Assembly: GCA_038373865.1 (NCBI GenBank)
Contig: JAXGGA010000073.1
Location: forward strand, 186,001 to 250,000
Length of the DNA stretch: 64,000 bases
Reading direction: 5' to 3'
Source: Uloborus plumipes
Lineage: Eukaryota > Arthropoda > Arachnida > Araneae > Uloboridae
In this document: positions 29,701 to 43,500 of the stretch, piece by piece
Layout: every line of letters begins with the position of its first letter
Numbering within the stretch: the stretch's first letter is position 1
Notes under the pieces: generated by a model
Database searches by the model: none
Told to the model about the DNA's origin: nothing
Seen by the model: only the letters and a program-made list of their open reading frames with translations
Made by a program: the position numbers and the translations under genes

Positions 29701-32700
29701 ACGAAAAACGCTCTGCCATTGGTCCACGTCACAGAATACGATTCTCCCAGTATCGCTGCCTTTGATGAGACAGTCAATGCGTTTTTAACACGCTGTTTTG
29801 TATTATCGTTATTAAGGCTCGACCGATGGCATTTTTTGGCCGATGGGCCGATGCCGATTGTTGGCCGATTGTTCAAAGTTGGCCGATGGCCGATTTTTTT
29901 CCTCTTCCATCGGCCGATGGCCGATGCCGATGGCCGATAGTTAAAAAAATCAAATGCTTAGAAAAATAAATGTTTTACAAGAGATTTGATGGGTCATATA
30001 TTTATTTCATTCTACTTCTTTTTCAATCATTCAGATTTTGGGCCTAAATTTCTGTTTTACTACCGCTCGACAAACTTACTTTCTTTTTTTGACTAATCAA
30101 TTTTAATTTCAATGCAGACTAATATCATAAATTGGTGACAACTGAGTGATATAATCGCAAAGTGTTTTATAACTAACAAAAAAAGATGCAGAAAATATTA
30201 AAATGCTGAATTCGATATCGGCTGGGCGGTGTTTTACAAAATTTCTATTAAAATTGTCGATATTTGTAACATGAATCTCTAAAGCAATTCCGAATCGGTT
30301 CGCAATATACTCTTTTATTCATGAACATATTTTTATTTATTTATTTTTTTTTATTATTATTATTCTGTTTGTTTCGTTTAGTCATCTTTTCATATCTCTG
30401 TGTTTTGTACGTTCTTTGTCTTGCTGTTTTTGTATTGCACAATGTTATTTGTCTTGTTCTATTTTTATTGTATGTAATGTTTTGGTGTCTTAATGATAAA
30501 TTTGGACACCGACTCCGACTGGAGGCTTACGAAAAGACCCTGGCAGTCATTCTACGGCAGTCGGTAGGTGCACTCTCTTTTATTCATGAATTAAGTTCCA
30601 CGTACATATACGAAAACATTTGAGATAAAAATTTGAAACGGACACTGTGTTTAGTAATAAGCAACTGCTTTATTGTTTAAAATAAACATAAAAAAAAAGA
30701 CTTCAGCAACAATATGTGGATTTAGATATTCTAAACTTGGTAAAGGAAATTCCCATTATGTTGTTTAATCATTAGAAACAAAACAGTGAACCAGTCAACA
30801 AATTACACTGTGTGCGTTGCTAAGTTCTTTAAGATATTTTTAAACTAAGTTAAACAAAATAAGAAGCTCTGTCAAGAACTAAACGAGCCTACTTTTCCGT
30901 ACATCGACATCCTAGCATCTGATCAATATTCTTTTAATTATCTGAGACGGCAAATTATGTCAAACGTACCTTTTTAGCACATAAAGCTGATTTCTAAAAA
31001 CCAAATATGGAGATTTCATTTGATGAAATAAGCACTTAAAAAGTAAACAAAAAAAAATAAAGTTATTGCATCTTTTAAACAATGCAGCTTTTATAGTTCT
31101 TCCGTAGAAAAATTAATTAATTGTTATAAAAAAATAATTAAAAATAGGAAGCAAATCAAAACACATTTTATCAAAAAAAAAAAAAAAACCTCCGCTCCTA
31201 AAAAAATCTCGAATTTCATTCTTAATCCGTTGCCAATAATTAAAAACAAATAATTGATGAAATAAATAATAAAATATTCTCTTAAACAGGACCGTCATTT
31301 CGAATTTTTCCAGGGGAGGGGGCAAAGGGTGTGTATACAATGTAAATTTGCTAAAAAGTGGCAAATACCACGCCTACTTACATATAAATACATTGATTTC
31401 CCAAAGTCAGGGGGGGAGGCGGCAATTGACCCCTGAATCCCGAAATGACGGGCCTGCTCTTAAATAGTAATTTTTGTCAGACAAAAAATCGTCTTCCAAA
31501 AAAAAAAAAAAAATAATAATAATAATAAATAAAACAAATAAATAAACAAAGGAAAAATCGTCTGCACGGTTATTTCTTTTAAGAGTAGGAGTCAGTTATT
31601 TTATCCCAGCCTGTATTTCTGCAATATTTACTGAGTCAAAGTTAGAGTCAAGGATTCAGAGTTGGGTTTGAAAAGTCGGAGTCATGAGTCGTAGTCGACA
31701 GGTAGAGTCAGAGTCAAAGGCACAAAAATTCTAATAGTAGGACTCGGTCTTTTTTTCCGTCGGTGTCGGAGTCTATTTCAAAAAATTAGATTCTTCAGTC
31801 GAAGTCGAAAGCTCTGAAATTATAATGGTAGGAGTGGGTCATTTTTTCCTGAGCCTGCATTTCTGCCATGTTTGTGGAATCGGAGTCAGAGTCAAGGAGT
31901 CGGAAGCAGAGTCCTCACCGCAGCTTATTCAGAAAAGTACTTTACATACATTATTAATCAAAACCATTTTCTAACAAAGTTAGTTTGAAGGAAATCCGCC
32001 TTTAAGTTCAGGATCTACATTCTGAGCGGTTCAATATTGAACGAAAAATGGTTCGAATCAAAAAATGAAAAATGGGAATGAGGCGTCTTCGCCGAGATCT
32101 TTCGAACAAAAAAAAATTTTGTTCAATTCAGACTGTTCACTTAAAAGTTATTAGGTGGGAAAAGGTTGTTTGAACGGTTCAATGTTGAACAAAAAATTGT
32201 TCAAATTGAAAATTTAAATACGGTAATGAAGTATCCTTGCCGAGATCTTTCGAACAAAAAAAAAAAAAAGTTAGTTTAAATCGAACTGTTCCCTCAAAAG
32301 TTATTAGGGGTGACAGCTCGTTTGAACGGTTCAATGTTGAACGAAAAGGGGTTTAAATCGGAAATTTAAATACGGGAATGAATTATCCTTGATAAGATCT
32401 TTCGAACAAAAAAAAGTTTGTTCAAATCGGACTGTTTACTAAAAAGTTGGTATCGCGGGACAGGTTGTTTGAATGGTTCAAAGATTCACCTAAATTTGTT
32501 CAAATCGAAAAATCAAATATGGGAATAAGCTGTACTCGCCGAGTTCTTTCCGAAAAAGAAAAAAAAAATTGTTCAAATTGGAATGTTCATTCAAAAAGTC
32601 ATAAGGGGGGGTGGGGGTTCGATAGACCGACACGCAAATTCCTCATCTCAAAACCCTACTTCCAAATTTTAATTTTCGATTTTTGAAAAATGTTTTAATT

Positions 32701-35700
32701 TCTGTTTGACTTTTTTTTTTTGGACCTGGGGATAATTTTCTGATGCATGAAACCACTTTTAATCTTTTTTTTCCCCTTTTTAACCTGGAAAGTAGGCTAA
32801 AAAGGCAACAGATAAATCACAATACTAAGTCATAGCTTGAATTTCGCTATACTTATTTAAAATGTATGAACAGAAATGTTTGCATGTTCGTTAAAAGCTG
32901 CATACAGTTACATAGCTTATTTTATTGAAAAATAAATAACCATAAAAAAAAGACATTTGCACCTTATTATTTTTTTTTGCTACTTTTGCTCCTAATTTGA
33001 ATTTTTATTTTGCTGAACCTTGCATCAAAATGGCATTCTTTTTTTTTTTTTTTTGCTTCAGTCGCGCTAAAATTGTAATTTTCTTGCTTCAGCCTGCTCC
33101 AAGACGGTGTTTTTTTCCCTCCAGTATGCCCCAAATAATTATTTTTCCTCTCCAAAACAGAATTTTAGCTGCTCCAAAATTGTATCCATCGTATCCCACC
33201 CCTGATATAGTTCATATAAAATAGAACTTGAGTTATGAGTATATGATAGTAAGTTATAGAGGCCGTCGGCATATTTACAATTGTAATTTTTAAATGAAAA
33301 TGTCTCATAGAACAGTGGAGAAAAATGCGTAGGTAGGCTAACGATGCTTCTAATAGAAAGATACGGTAAAAGAGATTGGGTGGGGTGGGGGGGGGGGGTT
33401 AAATAATTGCAATGAAAAGGCACGCTAGCATTTAAAAGTGCAAAGGTAAAATGATATCAGTTCAAGCGAGATATAGTAAATAATACACAAATTATCAGTA
33501 TCGTAGAGCAAGGTGGCAATGGTACATATTCAATATTATGATTCTACATTAAACTAATAGGTAAAATCTGAAATAGCATAATCCTCCCTAATAACGAGCA
33601 CCTCCCAATAACGGTCAAAACTTTTGGTTCCGTTACTCGGAGGTTTTCTGAAATTCTTAAAATTCGCATCAAAACAATCACTCGGAAAGTGTCGGCTGTG
33701 TTGTGAAAATGTCGGTATCAGCCCGATTCGGAAAATTCCAAAACCCAGATCTGTGTTAGTCCCGTTTGCTGCCCAATTTCAAGCCACATGCTGAACATAC
33801 TTTTAATTGTGAAGTAAAAAATACAGAAAATAGAATTCCGTCTCAAGAAAACTTAAAAAATATAAAAAAAAAACATCGGCCTTGCATCGGCATTTAGATA
33901 TTTTTGAGGCCGATGGGCAGATGTTTTTTCCATGTTAGCATCGGCGGCCGATGCCGATGGCCGATGGAAAAAATTTCAACCATCGGCGCCGATGCATCGG
34001 CCTGGCCGATGCATCGGTCGAGCCTTAATCGTTATATTCGGAGCCCGGATGGTAGTTCATTTTTTTGGCGTTTTCTTCGTCTTAGTTCATTATACAAAGA
34101 GTTTTACAGCTCTTTAAACGTTGAAAAGTTTTTTATTAATTTTTCAGGGCAATTTTTAATGTTTTAGCTCGTTTATGAAATTTGAGCCAATTTTTACGCA
34201 GCTGTGTCTTCTTATCAGTTTAGTGGTTTATAGTCATTGTTCACCTTAAAAGGGAAATGGGGGGGGAGGGGGATAAACGGAAGGGACTCTGCTTCACAAA
34301 AGAAAAGGAGCGTAGTAAAGCTGGTAGATCAAGAACAGAACAGGTTTGTGTTCTTTGACTACATTCCAATCCTTTTCTCATTCTTTCAATCATTTTCTTG
34401 CAATTAGATTTCTGGAGAGTTCTGATCACTGAAAAACACCAACATTTTTCAAATCGGAAACCTAAAAAAGTACGTGCGTTAATTCTCAGTAAAAATGTCC
34501 AAGTGTTTACCACTGAAATATTTAAAATGTTTTCAACTTCAGCTGCATTTTTCGGGGGGTTTTGTTGTGAATTTTCGAAGCATGTTTAGTTTTATTCAGT
34601 CATCTAACTTCTGAAATGTAGTAAAACCAATGATTGATGCGGGTTTTTTTTTCTATATCTTCATATTTATTATTATTATTTTTTAAAGAATAAAATGACT
34701 TTTCATTTAAAATGATGGAAGAAAAATTCATTAAAAGGCAGGTCGATAATTGTTCAAAGTTGGCTAGCTGTACGCTGTATCCATTTTCAGAAAAACACCG
34801 CGATTTCATATCAGTAGAAATGAAAACAATTTGAGCCGTAAGATGAGTCAAAAGCTTTTATTTTCGCAAAAACAGGAGTGTTTAAACCGATAAATAATTC
34901 AGAAACAAAAAACAGTTTAAAAATATTTTTAAATGGGGTTGGATGGGGGGTTGCTGGGGGGGGGGACACCCTTCAGGGCGTGACACCAAAAATGTGTTAA
35001 AGAGTTTATGAAACTTCATAAAATTAAAAAATTTGCTTTCTTAAAAATTTCATTAAAATTTATTTTATATAGAATTTATGAAACGCAGAGCACCGATACC
35101 GTTGGGGGGGGGGGGCACCAAGAAACACCCATGCGTTGTTTGAATAAAACCAACCAAAAATGTATCTCACAACTTATGAAAAATGTACATGTTGAATTTC
35201 TTGAAAAATATCCCCATTGTTTTAAATTATATAGAATTCATCCAATGCAGGATCATTATTATTGATGAAAAGGGGATTACACCGGGTGACATTCAAAATG
35301 TATCCAAGAGTGTGTGAAAAAAAAATCTTTCTTTAAAAATGTTCCCGCTATTTGAAATTTTAATTCATTTATCGAATAAAGGAAGGAGGAGTGTTGTACC
35401 CGTGTGCTATTTAATTGGTTTGAGGAGTTAATACCAGCTTCGATTGAGTTAAACCAAATAGCAATCGCGATTGCTCAAAAAAAAAAAAAAAAAAAACTCT
35501 TAAATTTTTGATGAATTGTTAAAACGTAGATTTTTTTATTATTATTTGTTCATTGAATTCAGATTATTTTCTACAGAGTAACAAATAAAAAAATATTAAT
35601 CTATAAATAGAAGTTTAGATTTATAAATAACATTTTAAAAAGTCATCATCTAAATTAAAATGTGCTTTAAATAAAACAAATTCTAAATAAATTTCTGATG

Positions 35701-38700
35701 AAATAAATCACAAACAATCCTCAAGAACATCCGAATTGCATTGCATTTTGAAACACATTTTGATATTCTTGTAAAAACACGCGCTATGCAAAAATCAAGT
35801 TCTTATGTCTCGAAAAAATGTATTTGCTATCAATATTTGTCGTTGAATAACAAAAATTGCATTCTTCTTTTCCAACCCCCCAGTTAACATGACTGACATG
35901 TGTCTCAAAGAATCTAAGCCCATGTTTTTACCAGCTAAATGTTCTTCATATAAGTATTCTTTTATAGCTAAAAAAACATAAAATTTAAAAAAATAAATAA
36001 ATAAACCGTGAAGATTTGCGACTTGTAAAGGCTTAATAACTTGGCAGTATGTAAAACCTGTGCTTTAAAACTAGTATTTGGAATACATTGATTCCGTGAT
36101 CCATCTTCTCAATATCTGCTAGTGTGAAGTGAAGTTCCGCACTGTACAGCAGAGCAAACGCTAGCAGAAGGAACGCAGGGAGAAAAGTAGTATTCTGTGA
36201 CGTCACAAACTCATGGAGCGGCTACTTTCGTTTTTCGGGAGGCGTGGCCTAATCGCTTTTAAAACTCGTTTTAAATATGTTTAAATTGGCTTAATGGAGG
36301 TGTTATTAGTATGTTTCTGCACAGTTTTTCATGGTCTTTCATTTGCAAGTGAGTTTGAAAACCATGCATCTTCCCCAAATGACATCAACAAAAGTCATGC
36401 TGTGTTTAGATAAAGACATAAAGAGGGAGACAGTTTGGTCAAAAGTAAATGCAAGACCAGGCATTTCAAAGATGCATGGCATGAAGCATACACCTATTTC
36501 AGGCTTTGAGTTCTTTCTAAATGCTGCAACACCTGTGAATAATGTTCAGAGAAAGGCAGTTAGTAGCGTAAATATTGGCAAGTGAAATTACGTAGCTGAA
36601 TTATAATTTTAGAAATACAGCAAATTCTCGATTATCCGCGGTCGGATTATGAGCGATTCGAATTATCCGCGAGCTTTTAACACTTTTATTTCCTTTTCCC
36701 TTTTATTTTCATGGTGAAAATTTACTTAACACAGAAAAATGCAAATTTGTCATTTATCGTTTTTAGCTTTTAAAGATATTTCTTTCATCCAATGTTCTCA
36801 TTTTTAGTTTAATTTAAATGTATGAGTGGTATTTTTGACTTTTTTAAAAAGCTTTTACATACACTAGTGTCGTTCTTTACCTATTTTTTGGATTATCCGT
36901 CGCATTTGCTTATCCGCGGTTGCTGTGCCTCCTTACTCCGCGGAAAACCAGGAGTGAACTGTATTTGGGTTACGCACGGGACAGGAAAGCAAATGCTTAT
37001 ATTTCATTTAATATTTAACTTTCATTAAAAAGGGGTTTGGGCATAAATTTTGATAGGTGAATAAAAGTAAATCCAAAGCAGTTTCTGTTTTGCTCTAAAA
37101 TTAAGCTTGGAAAACAAAAAAGACCATGTTTTTGGGTTACGCACGGGACATCCAATTATCGTTTTAAAAAATCCTTCTTTTTTTAAAAAAATATGTTGAT
37201 ACTTATTTATTTTCCTTCGATCATTAAAAGATACAATATGTAGATATATTTAACTGCGAAAGAAAATTAAGTGTTATAATTTATTTCAAATTAGACAATA
37301 ACATTAAAATATGTTAATTTTAAGGAGAAAATTGAAAAAACGTAATGCTGAATTTCCAGAATTGATTTCAAAATAAAAATTCTGTTAAAACAAGTGTTTT
37401 ATCTTATTTCCTAACGTTCAACTAACATATTTTAATATTACATACATAAAAAACACAAATACGTATTTTAAAAATTGAGGTTCAGAAGGTTTACAGTGGA
37501 GAATGGCCCAAATAATCAAATGCTTCTGACAAACATAATCAAATTAGTCAGTTATCCATGTTTTAATTTTAACGTTATTCGAATCGGTAAGTCAAGATCC
37601 AGAGTATATTGTAAGAAAAATAAGTGTTTTAATATTGTTATGTACTCTTTGTGTATTTCATGAAAATAATTTGATTCAGCTCATCACTAGTTTGAGTATA
37701 CGACCATACACTAGTAAGCGAGTAGGACCATAACTGGTCAAGTCAGTGTACTCTAATTTATTTAAAAACAAACACATTCATTAAAATTGAAAGTTAATGT
37801 AAATATCATGGCTATAAAAGTGACATTTTGAAGTTTAACACTGTCAGGATTTGTGTTTTCATGAACTGAAATTGCAACATTTGTATAAAAAAAAAAATAT
37901 ATATATATAAGCATGCCTATATCGAGTCATTTACCTTATTATTAGGAACTCCTAAGTTCCTTAATTTGATGCTAGAGGTTTTCAAAAAGTCATGGCGCAA
38001 ATTGTCGAAATTTTTAGGGGGAGAGAGGGTGTGTTTTTAGGCAGAAATGTTTGTTTTCTTTTTGAGTGCAGTTCATAATGTTTGAGGAGGGGCGCCGACT
38101 TGTGGCATGACACTTTTGATGTGATGAATATTTTCACTGTCCGAAAATGGCAAAATTATGAGAGCTAGCTTTGTAAAAAATTAGTGGTGTATAGAAAGTC
38201 TGTCGTCTGTGCAAAATATTGTTATTATTATTACATTGATCGCTTAAGGCTCGTATAACATTTAAAATATAAAACCTATGTATCAAATCAAATGAGATAA
38301 TTTTGCAACGCAAATTTGTATTAATAGAATTAAATATTATTTTACGCCGCTCAGCATTAGTTTAGTAGCTGTTGTTTTCTTCATTTTATTTGTGCAAGCA
38401 TTACTGGGGAAACATATAATTGCGGGACCACCCACTAAATTATGACACGAGCCGCCACTGGAATTGATGTATCACAATACACTGATAAAAATGCATCAAA
38501 TGAATTAAGTTTAAAACTACTTACTATATACATCAAGAGCAAAATTTCTCTCTTTTGTTCCAGCAATATTTGAAGCAATACAAGTATAAAGACCGGCATC
38601 AGATGGCTTAACATCATCAACTTCTAATAACTGGCCATCGTGAAATATTTTGTAATGGTCGTTAGAATCTGAGTTTATCAAATGACCATCCTTAATCCAT

Positions 38701-40505
38701 AAAATCAATGGCTTTGGATTGCCATCAACATAGCATTCAAGTTGAGCTGATTCATCTTCAACAGCTTTCAATTCATTCTGCTTCTCATCTTTATCTTCAG
38801 AATAATAATCCAAGACACTATTTGTTTCAACTATCCTTGGTGGCACTGAATAATAATAATAATAAACAATTGTAGTATACATAAGGTCATACAAATTAAG
38901 ATTTCTTCTTCATTTGATAGAAACAAATCAATTTTTATATTTTGAATAAATTATTTTGATTTTTAAATAGTAATCATTTTTTACCTTGTATATTTAAATT
39001 AAATTCCTTTTCCACTTTCCCAACATCGTTAGCAGCAATGCACACATATGTTGCAGAGTCAGTTTCTTGAGTACGGAAAATTTTCAGCTTTCTGCCATCA
39101 GAGGACAGCAATATATTGCGATTCACTTGAGAATTGATTGGCTGCCCATTCTTATACCATTTTACACGAGGTGGAGGAATTCCCGACACCGGACAACTTA
39201 ATGATACTGGTTTATTCAAGATGGCTGATTTATTTACTGGTTTTTCTTCTGAAGCTTCTAGCTTAGGAGGCACTAAAAAGCAAAATACAAAATTTCAGTT
39301 CCGAGTCTTAAAAGTTTCAGCAGTAAGTTATTGCCCATGAGCGCGAGCAAAGGCAGAACTGTAGGCAATATACCAACAACTCAGTTTATAGATACTCTGG
39401 TTTGGTAAATTAATTTTATCTACTAGTAAGAAGGTAATCTCAGTAACAATGAGAGAACATCTGTCTTCAGCTCAGTTACTGACTATTCCTGAGAGATGAG
39501 TCCATTAAAGGAACAAAACTGCAGTCTCAAGATGTCATGACAGATCTGTAGATGTATTGCTTATAAACCAAGAAAATATCACACAAGAAAGAAAAATTAA
39601 ATTTTACTTCAAAAATATCAAAATATCTACACAATAAGAAAAAAGGTATTTGTTCTTACCTTGAACATCAAGTTTAAAATCCTGTTCAGCTGTTCCAATT
39701 TCATTCCCAGCAATACAAGTATATTTTCCAGCATCTCTTAAAGTAGCGTGGTTTAACTTTAAAAGTTGGAAATTCTCTGCAAAATATATATGGGGTGATG
39801 AATGAAGAGGGACTATGTCAGAATCTTTCAGCCAAGTGATGATGGGCTTTGGATGTCCAGTAACCATACATTTAATAGTGATAGATTCGCCTTCCTTTAC
39901 ATAATAAGTACTTTTGATGTCCTTCTGATCAATTGCAGGATGCACTGCAATGAAACAAACAATACAGATCAAGTAGCAATTAGAAAAAGTTATCAAAAAA
40001 GTCAATTTACCAGCATACAGTTTAAAAAGTTAATTTTTTAATGCCATAAACTTACTAAAATTATTTTTATTTTATAATCAAAATGAAACAGAGTCATCTA
40101 ACAGAAGTAAGAATATCAAGTTTTCTGTTTAAAATTACCATAATTTAGGAGTCTTTCAAGTACTGAAACCTTTTATTTTTTTGCTTGATTTTCGTGAATT
40201 TTACTTTAAAGCATTTTTCTCCAAGGAAGACAAATTAAAATGTACATTTATGAAAGATTTATTTAAATGCTAAAAAATACTTGCAAGCATTTATAACTAA
40301 CAAAATTTAAGCTTACGATATACAAAATAGAAAATAGTAATGAAAACTAGATTGGAATAAAATGGTTGTTTACAAAAGCACAATTGCATTATTGAATCTT
40401 AAAAAATTCTGATCATTTTGCATTTAACTAACTGTCCTAGCAGCAGGACTACGCCTTCTTAATTTTAAACTCTGTAGAACAGCGCAAGTATACTTGGACT
40501 TGCTG

Positions 40506-40550
<45 letters not shown>

Positions 40551-43500
40551 TTTATTTTAACAAAATTGATCTTAATCGACTCTATTATGTTTATTCAACA
40601 CTAATTTATATGTAAAGGCAAAAAATATGCCTAACGGCTTTTAATTAATTTCACCGACACAATTGTTTTGTATTCCACTTTATAAATTTCGGTCATACAC
40701 AATTAAATGTAAGTACATATCTTGTTAATGGATACATTTACAAAAAAATATTTCCTACTAAACTGCTACATACTTTATCAGGTAGGACCCGCAAACCCCC
40801 TTTTTTTTTTAGATATTCTCACTTTAAATGTAAATAAATGGGGGGTGGCCCACTTACCCCTTCCTAGGAGGTAAGTGGGTCCCTCACGACATTTTTTAAA
40901 GAATACAATACAAAAAAATATTTAAAGCATTTTTTTTAGGAAACAATGCTGAACTTGTGTTCATAAATAATGTACAAGATAAAATAAGTCGACAAGTTTA
41001 AACTGTTTTGCTTTAAAGCTGTTGTATAAGGCTTGAAAAATGAACTGTTCTAAAAAGGCGGCCCACTTACCCCAACCTCTATTTTCAACTCAAAAAAAAA
41101 AACATCAAAATTTGTTGTTAAATTATTTTGGGACATAAAGGGGGGATTTTAGGACACAAATACTCTGCTTAATTGAATAGTATTTCTTGGAACCGACTGT
41201 ATTTTGTTTAAGGGGTCGACAGTATTTTGGTTCAGTCCTAATTAGTGACACTTTATATTAAGAAATTTTTTTTAACAGTAAAATTAATCTGAAACTCACT
41301 CAAAATTTCCAAATCAAATTTATATGATGCGTTTCCAACACCATTATCAGCAATGCAAGTATAAACTCCAGAATCTTCATTTTTGGTCCTTAAAAATGAT
41401 AATTTGAGGCCATTGTCATGGATGAATACATTTCCATCACGAGGATCTACCTCCTTTCTGTTCTTTAACCACTTTATTTGGGGAGCAGGATTCCCAGAAA
41501 TAGGGCAAGTCAGAGTAACAGGTTTATTAACGTAGGTAGTAGGGCGACCAACTGCTTCTTCACTCTTGCTGTTAAGGCGTGGAGAAGCTGAAAATGAAAT
41601 AATTGGTAATTATTTGTACATTATATACTAAAAAAAAGAGCCAAATAAAAAATTCAAAAAACTAACAGAGTTTTCAGTTAACAAATAAATTCCTGTACAT
41701 TACACTATTGAAATTGCTGAACAAAGCATTAATCAAGTAGAACCTTCCTTTTTTTTTCTCTCCAAATTGTGAAGTTTTGCTGAGAGAACTCTTATTAATT
41801 GCAATATTTATCATGCACTTCAATAGTATTAGATAATATGAAATTAAATAAGTTAATTTTCAATAAACGTTATGCAACTAATTCAAAAATGAAAAATTTA
41901 AAAAATCAAAATTAAAACCTTACTTAACACATCAACATTAAACTCTTTCTCAGTCGACCCAGCAAGATTAGTGACAATGCAAATATATTTTCCAGAATGG
42001 TGAGCCTAAAATGTTACAGAATGAAATATAAGTTTAAAATGCTAATAACTATTATTATGTTAAAGGCAATAAGCTTATTCTTTTATGTATACACACACCA
42101 CTAAGTACAAATTTAACATGTGAAAATTTTGTGCTGTATGCAATATGACTATATGTCACTTTGAAGAAAACATTCTTTTTGAAACTAGCAATACTTTTAA
42201 TTAAAGGGCCTACACAAGTAATTCATGATCGTAAATAATATGAATGAAAAGAATACACAACAAAAAATAAACAGCAAGTATTAAACAAATGCTTTGGATT
42301 TAATAATAACTACCCTTTGAAAACAGCTAAACATTAATATTGAAAAGAAAATGTAAATGATTATAGTTTAATTAAGTTTAAGTTTAATTAACATAGCAAT
42401 TTTAATGGAAAAATTAACTATGCACACTGTGCCCTCACAGTTTGTATCAGATGTTGGTACAGATCAAATATTGTTTCTAATAAATCTAGGGGCAAAAAGT
42501 CCTTTTAACTTATTTTTGCGCAGCAATGGAAGCACTGCATTGATCAGTGTATGAACAATTATTTATGGTAAATTTTTAATATGCGTCTTTCAATCAAAAT
42601 TCTGAACATTCAGAAAACATGATGAAGCAAGTAAAATTATTCTAATACATGTAAAAAATAGATTATGTTATTAAAAATGGAGCAAAAATAATTTTATTAA
42701 GTTACCTCGACACTGATTATTTTGATGCTGGAATGATCAGAAGAAAATTGAATTTTATGAAGATACTCTTCAACTTCTAAGCCATCTTTTAACCATAACA
42801 CTGAAGGTTTAGGATTTCCAGTAGCATTGCAATTCATATTCAGTGCCTCCGCTTCTTTTATTTCTAAATTACTTTTCAGCTCAGCATCAATGGATGGAGG
42901 GACTTAATTGTGTGTGAAAGAGAAAAAGAAAGTTAGAGTATAAAAGTTTAAATCTTCTTTTCACATAAAGCAAATTCAATAATTTAGTGCAGATGAAAGT
43001 AAAACAAAATGCTTGCATATATGTATGTCTCAATACATTGCTTTGGCATTGTAATACACAACAGTTCAATTGAATATTTAAATATTTTATTTTCACAGCA
43101 ATAATTCATGTGTTTAAAGTAGTTACTTTGACAGATGTGAATATTCTCTATTATTATTAATATTATTATTATTTTCAAAATACAGCTGATATATAAATTA
43201 AAAAAAAGAACAATAATTTTTCCATACTACTTTTAAAAAAAAATCATGCTATACTTCTTAGTGACTCTTTTTAAACATACAATCTTAATGAATGAAAGAC
43301 AGCATTTTCTGGATTATGTCTATGTATACTATTTCTGATAAATCAACACAGACCAGGAGTTTACTTTTCAAAAAAAAAAAAAAAGGAAAAAGGACATGGG
43401 ATAATTTATCAAACATAACAAAACTATTGAAAATAATTCAAAAGCCCAATTAAAGTGAAATAAAAATGAGAAAAAAAAATTGCCAAAAAAAAAAAAAATC

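Larger units (their letters stand above)
29813..34027. mobile_element. hAT-type element, 4.2 kb, non-autonomous
   Basis: Perfect terminal inverted repeats TAAGGCTCGACCGATG lie between 8-bp direct duplications ATCGTTAT (29805-29812 and 34028-34035). Both ends carry many copies of GGCCGATGG/CCATCGGCC, which look like subterminal transposase-binding repeats. The interior shows no transposase but holds a GAGTCG minisatellite, a 147-bp tandem repeat and a nested hAT MITE. Confidence 0.85.

Noticed and set aside
29698..29940. Open frame of 80 codons at the hAT left end
   Set aside because: It is built from the GGCCGATGG subterminal repeats and has no protein signature.
32015..32612. A CRISPR-like array
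   Set aside because: The unit is about 147 bases with degenerate internal sequence and the context is an animal intron. It is an ordinary tandem repeat.
36331..36585. An 84-codon plus-strand gene after a GC-richer patch with CRE-like words
   Set aside because: No domain, no splice or polyadenylation context, and only weak promoter-like words. It was kept as an intron remark only.
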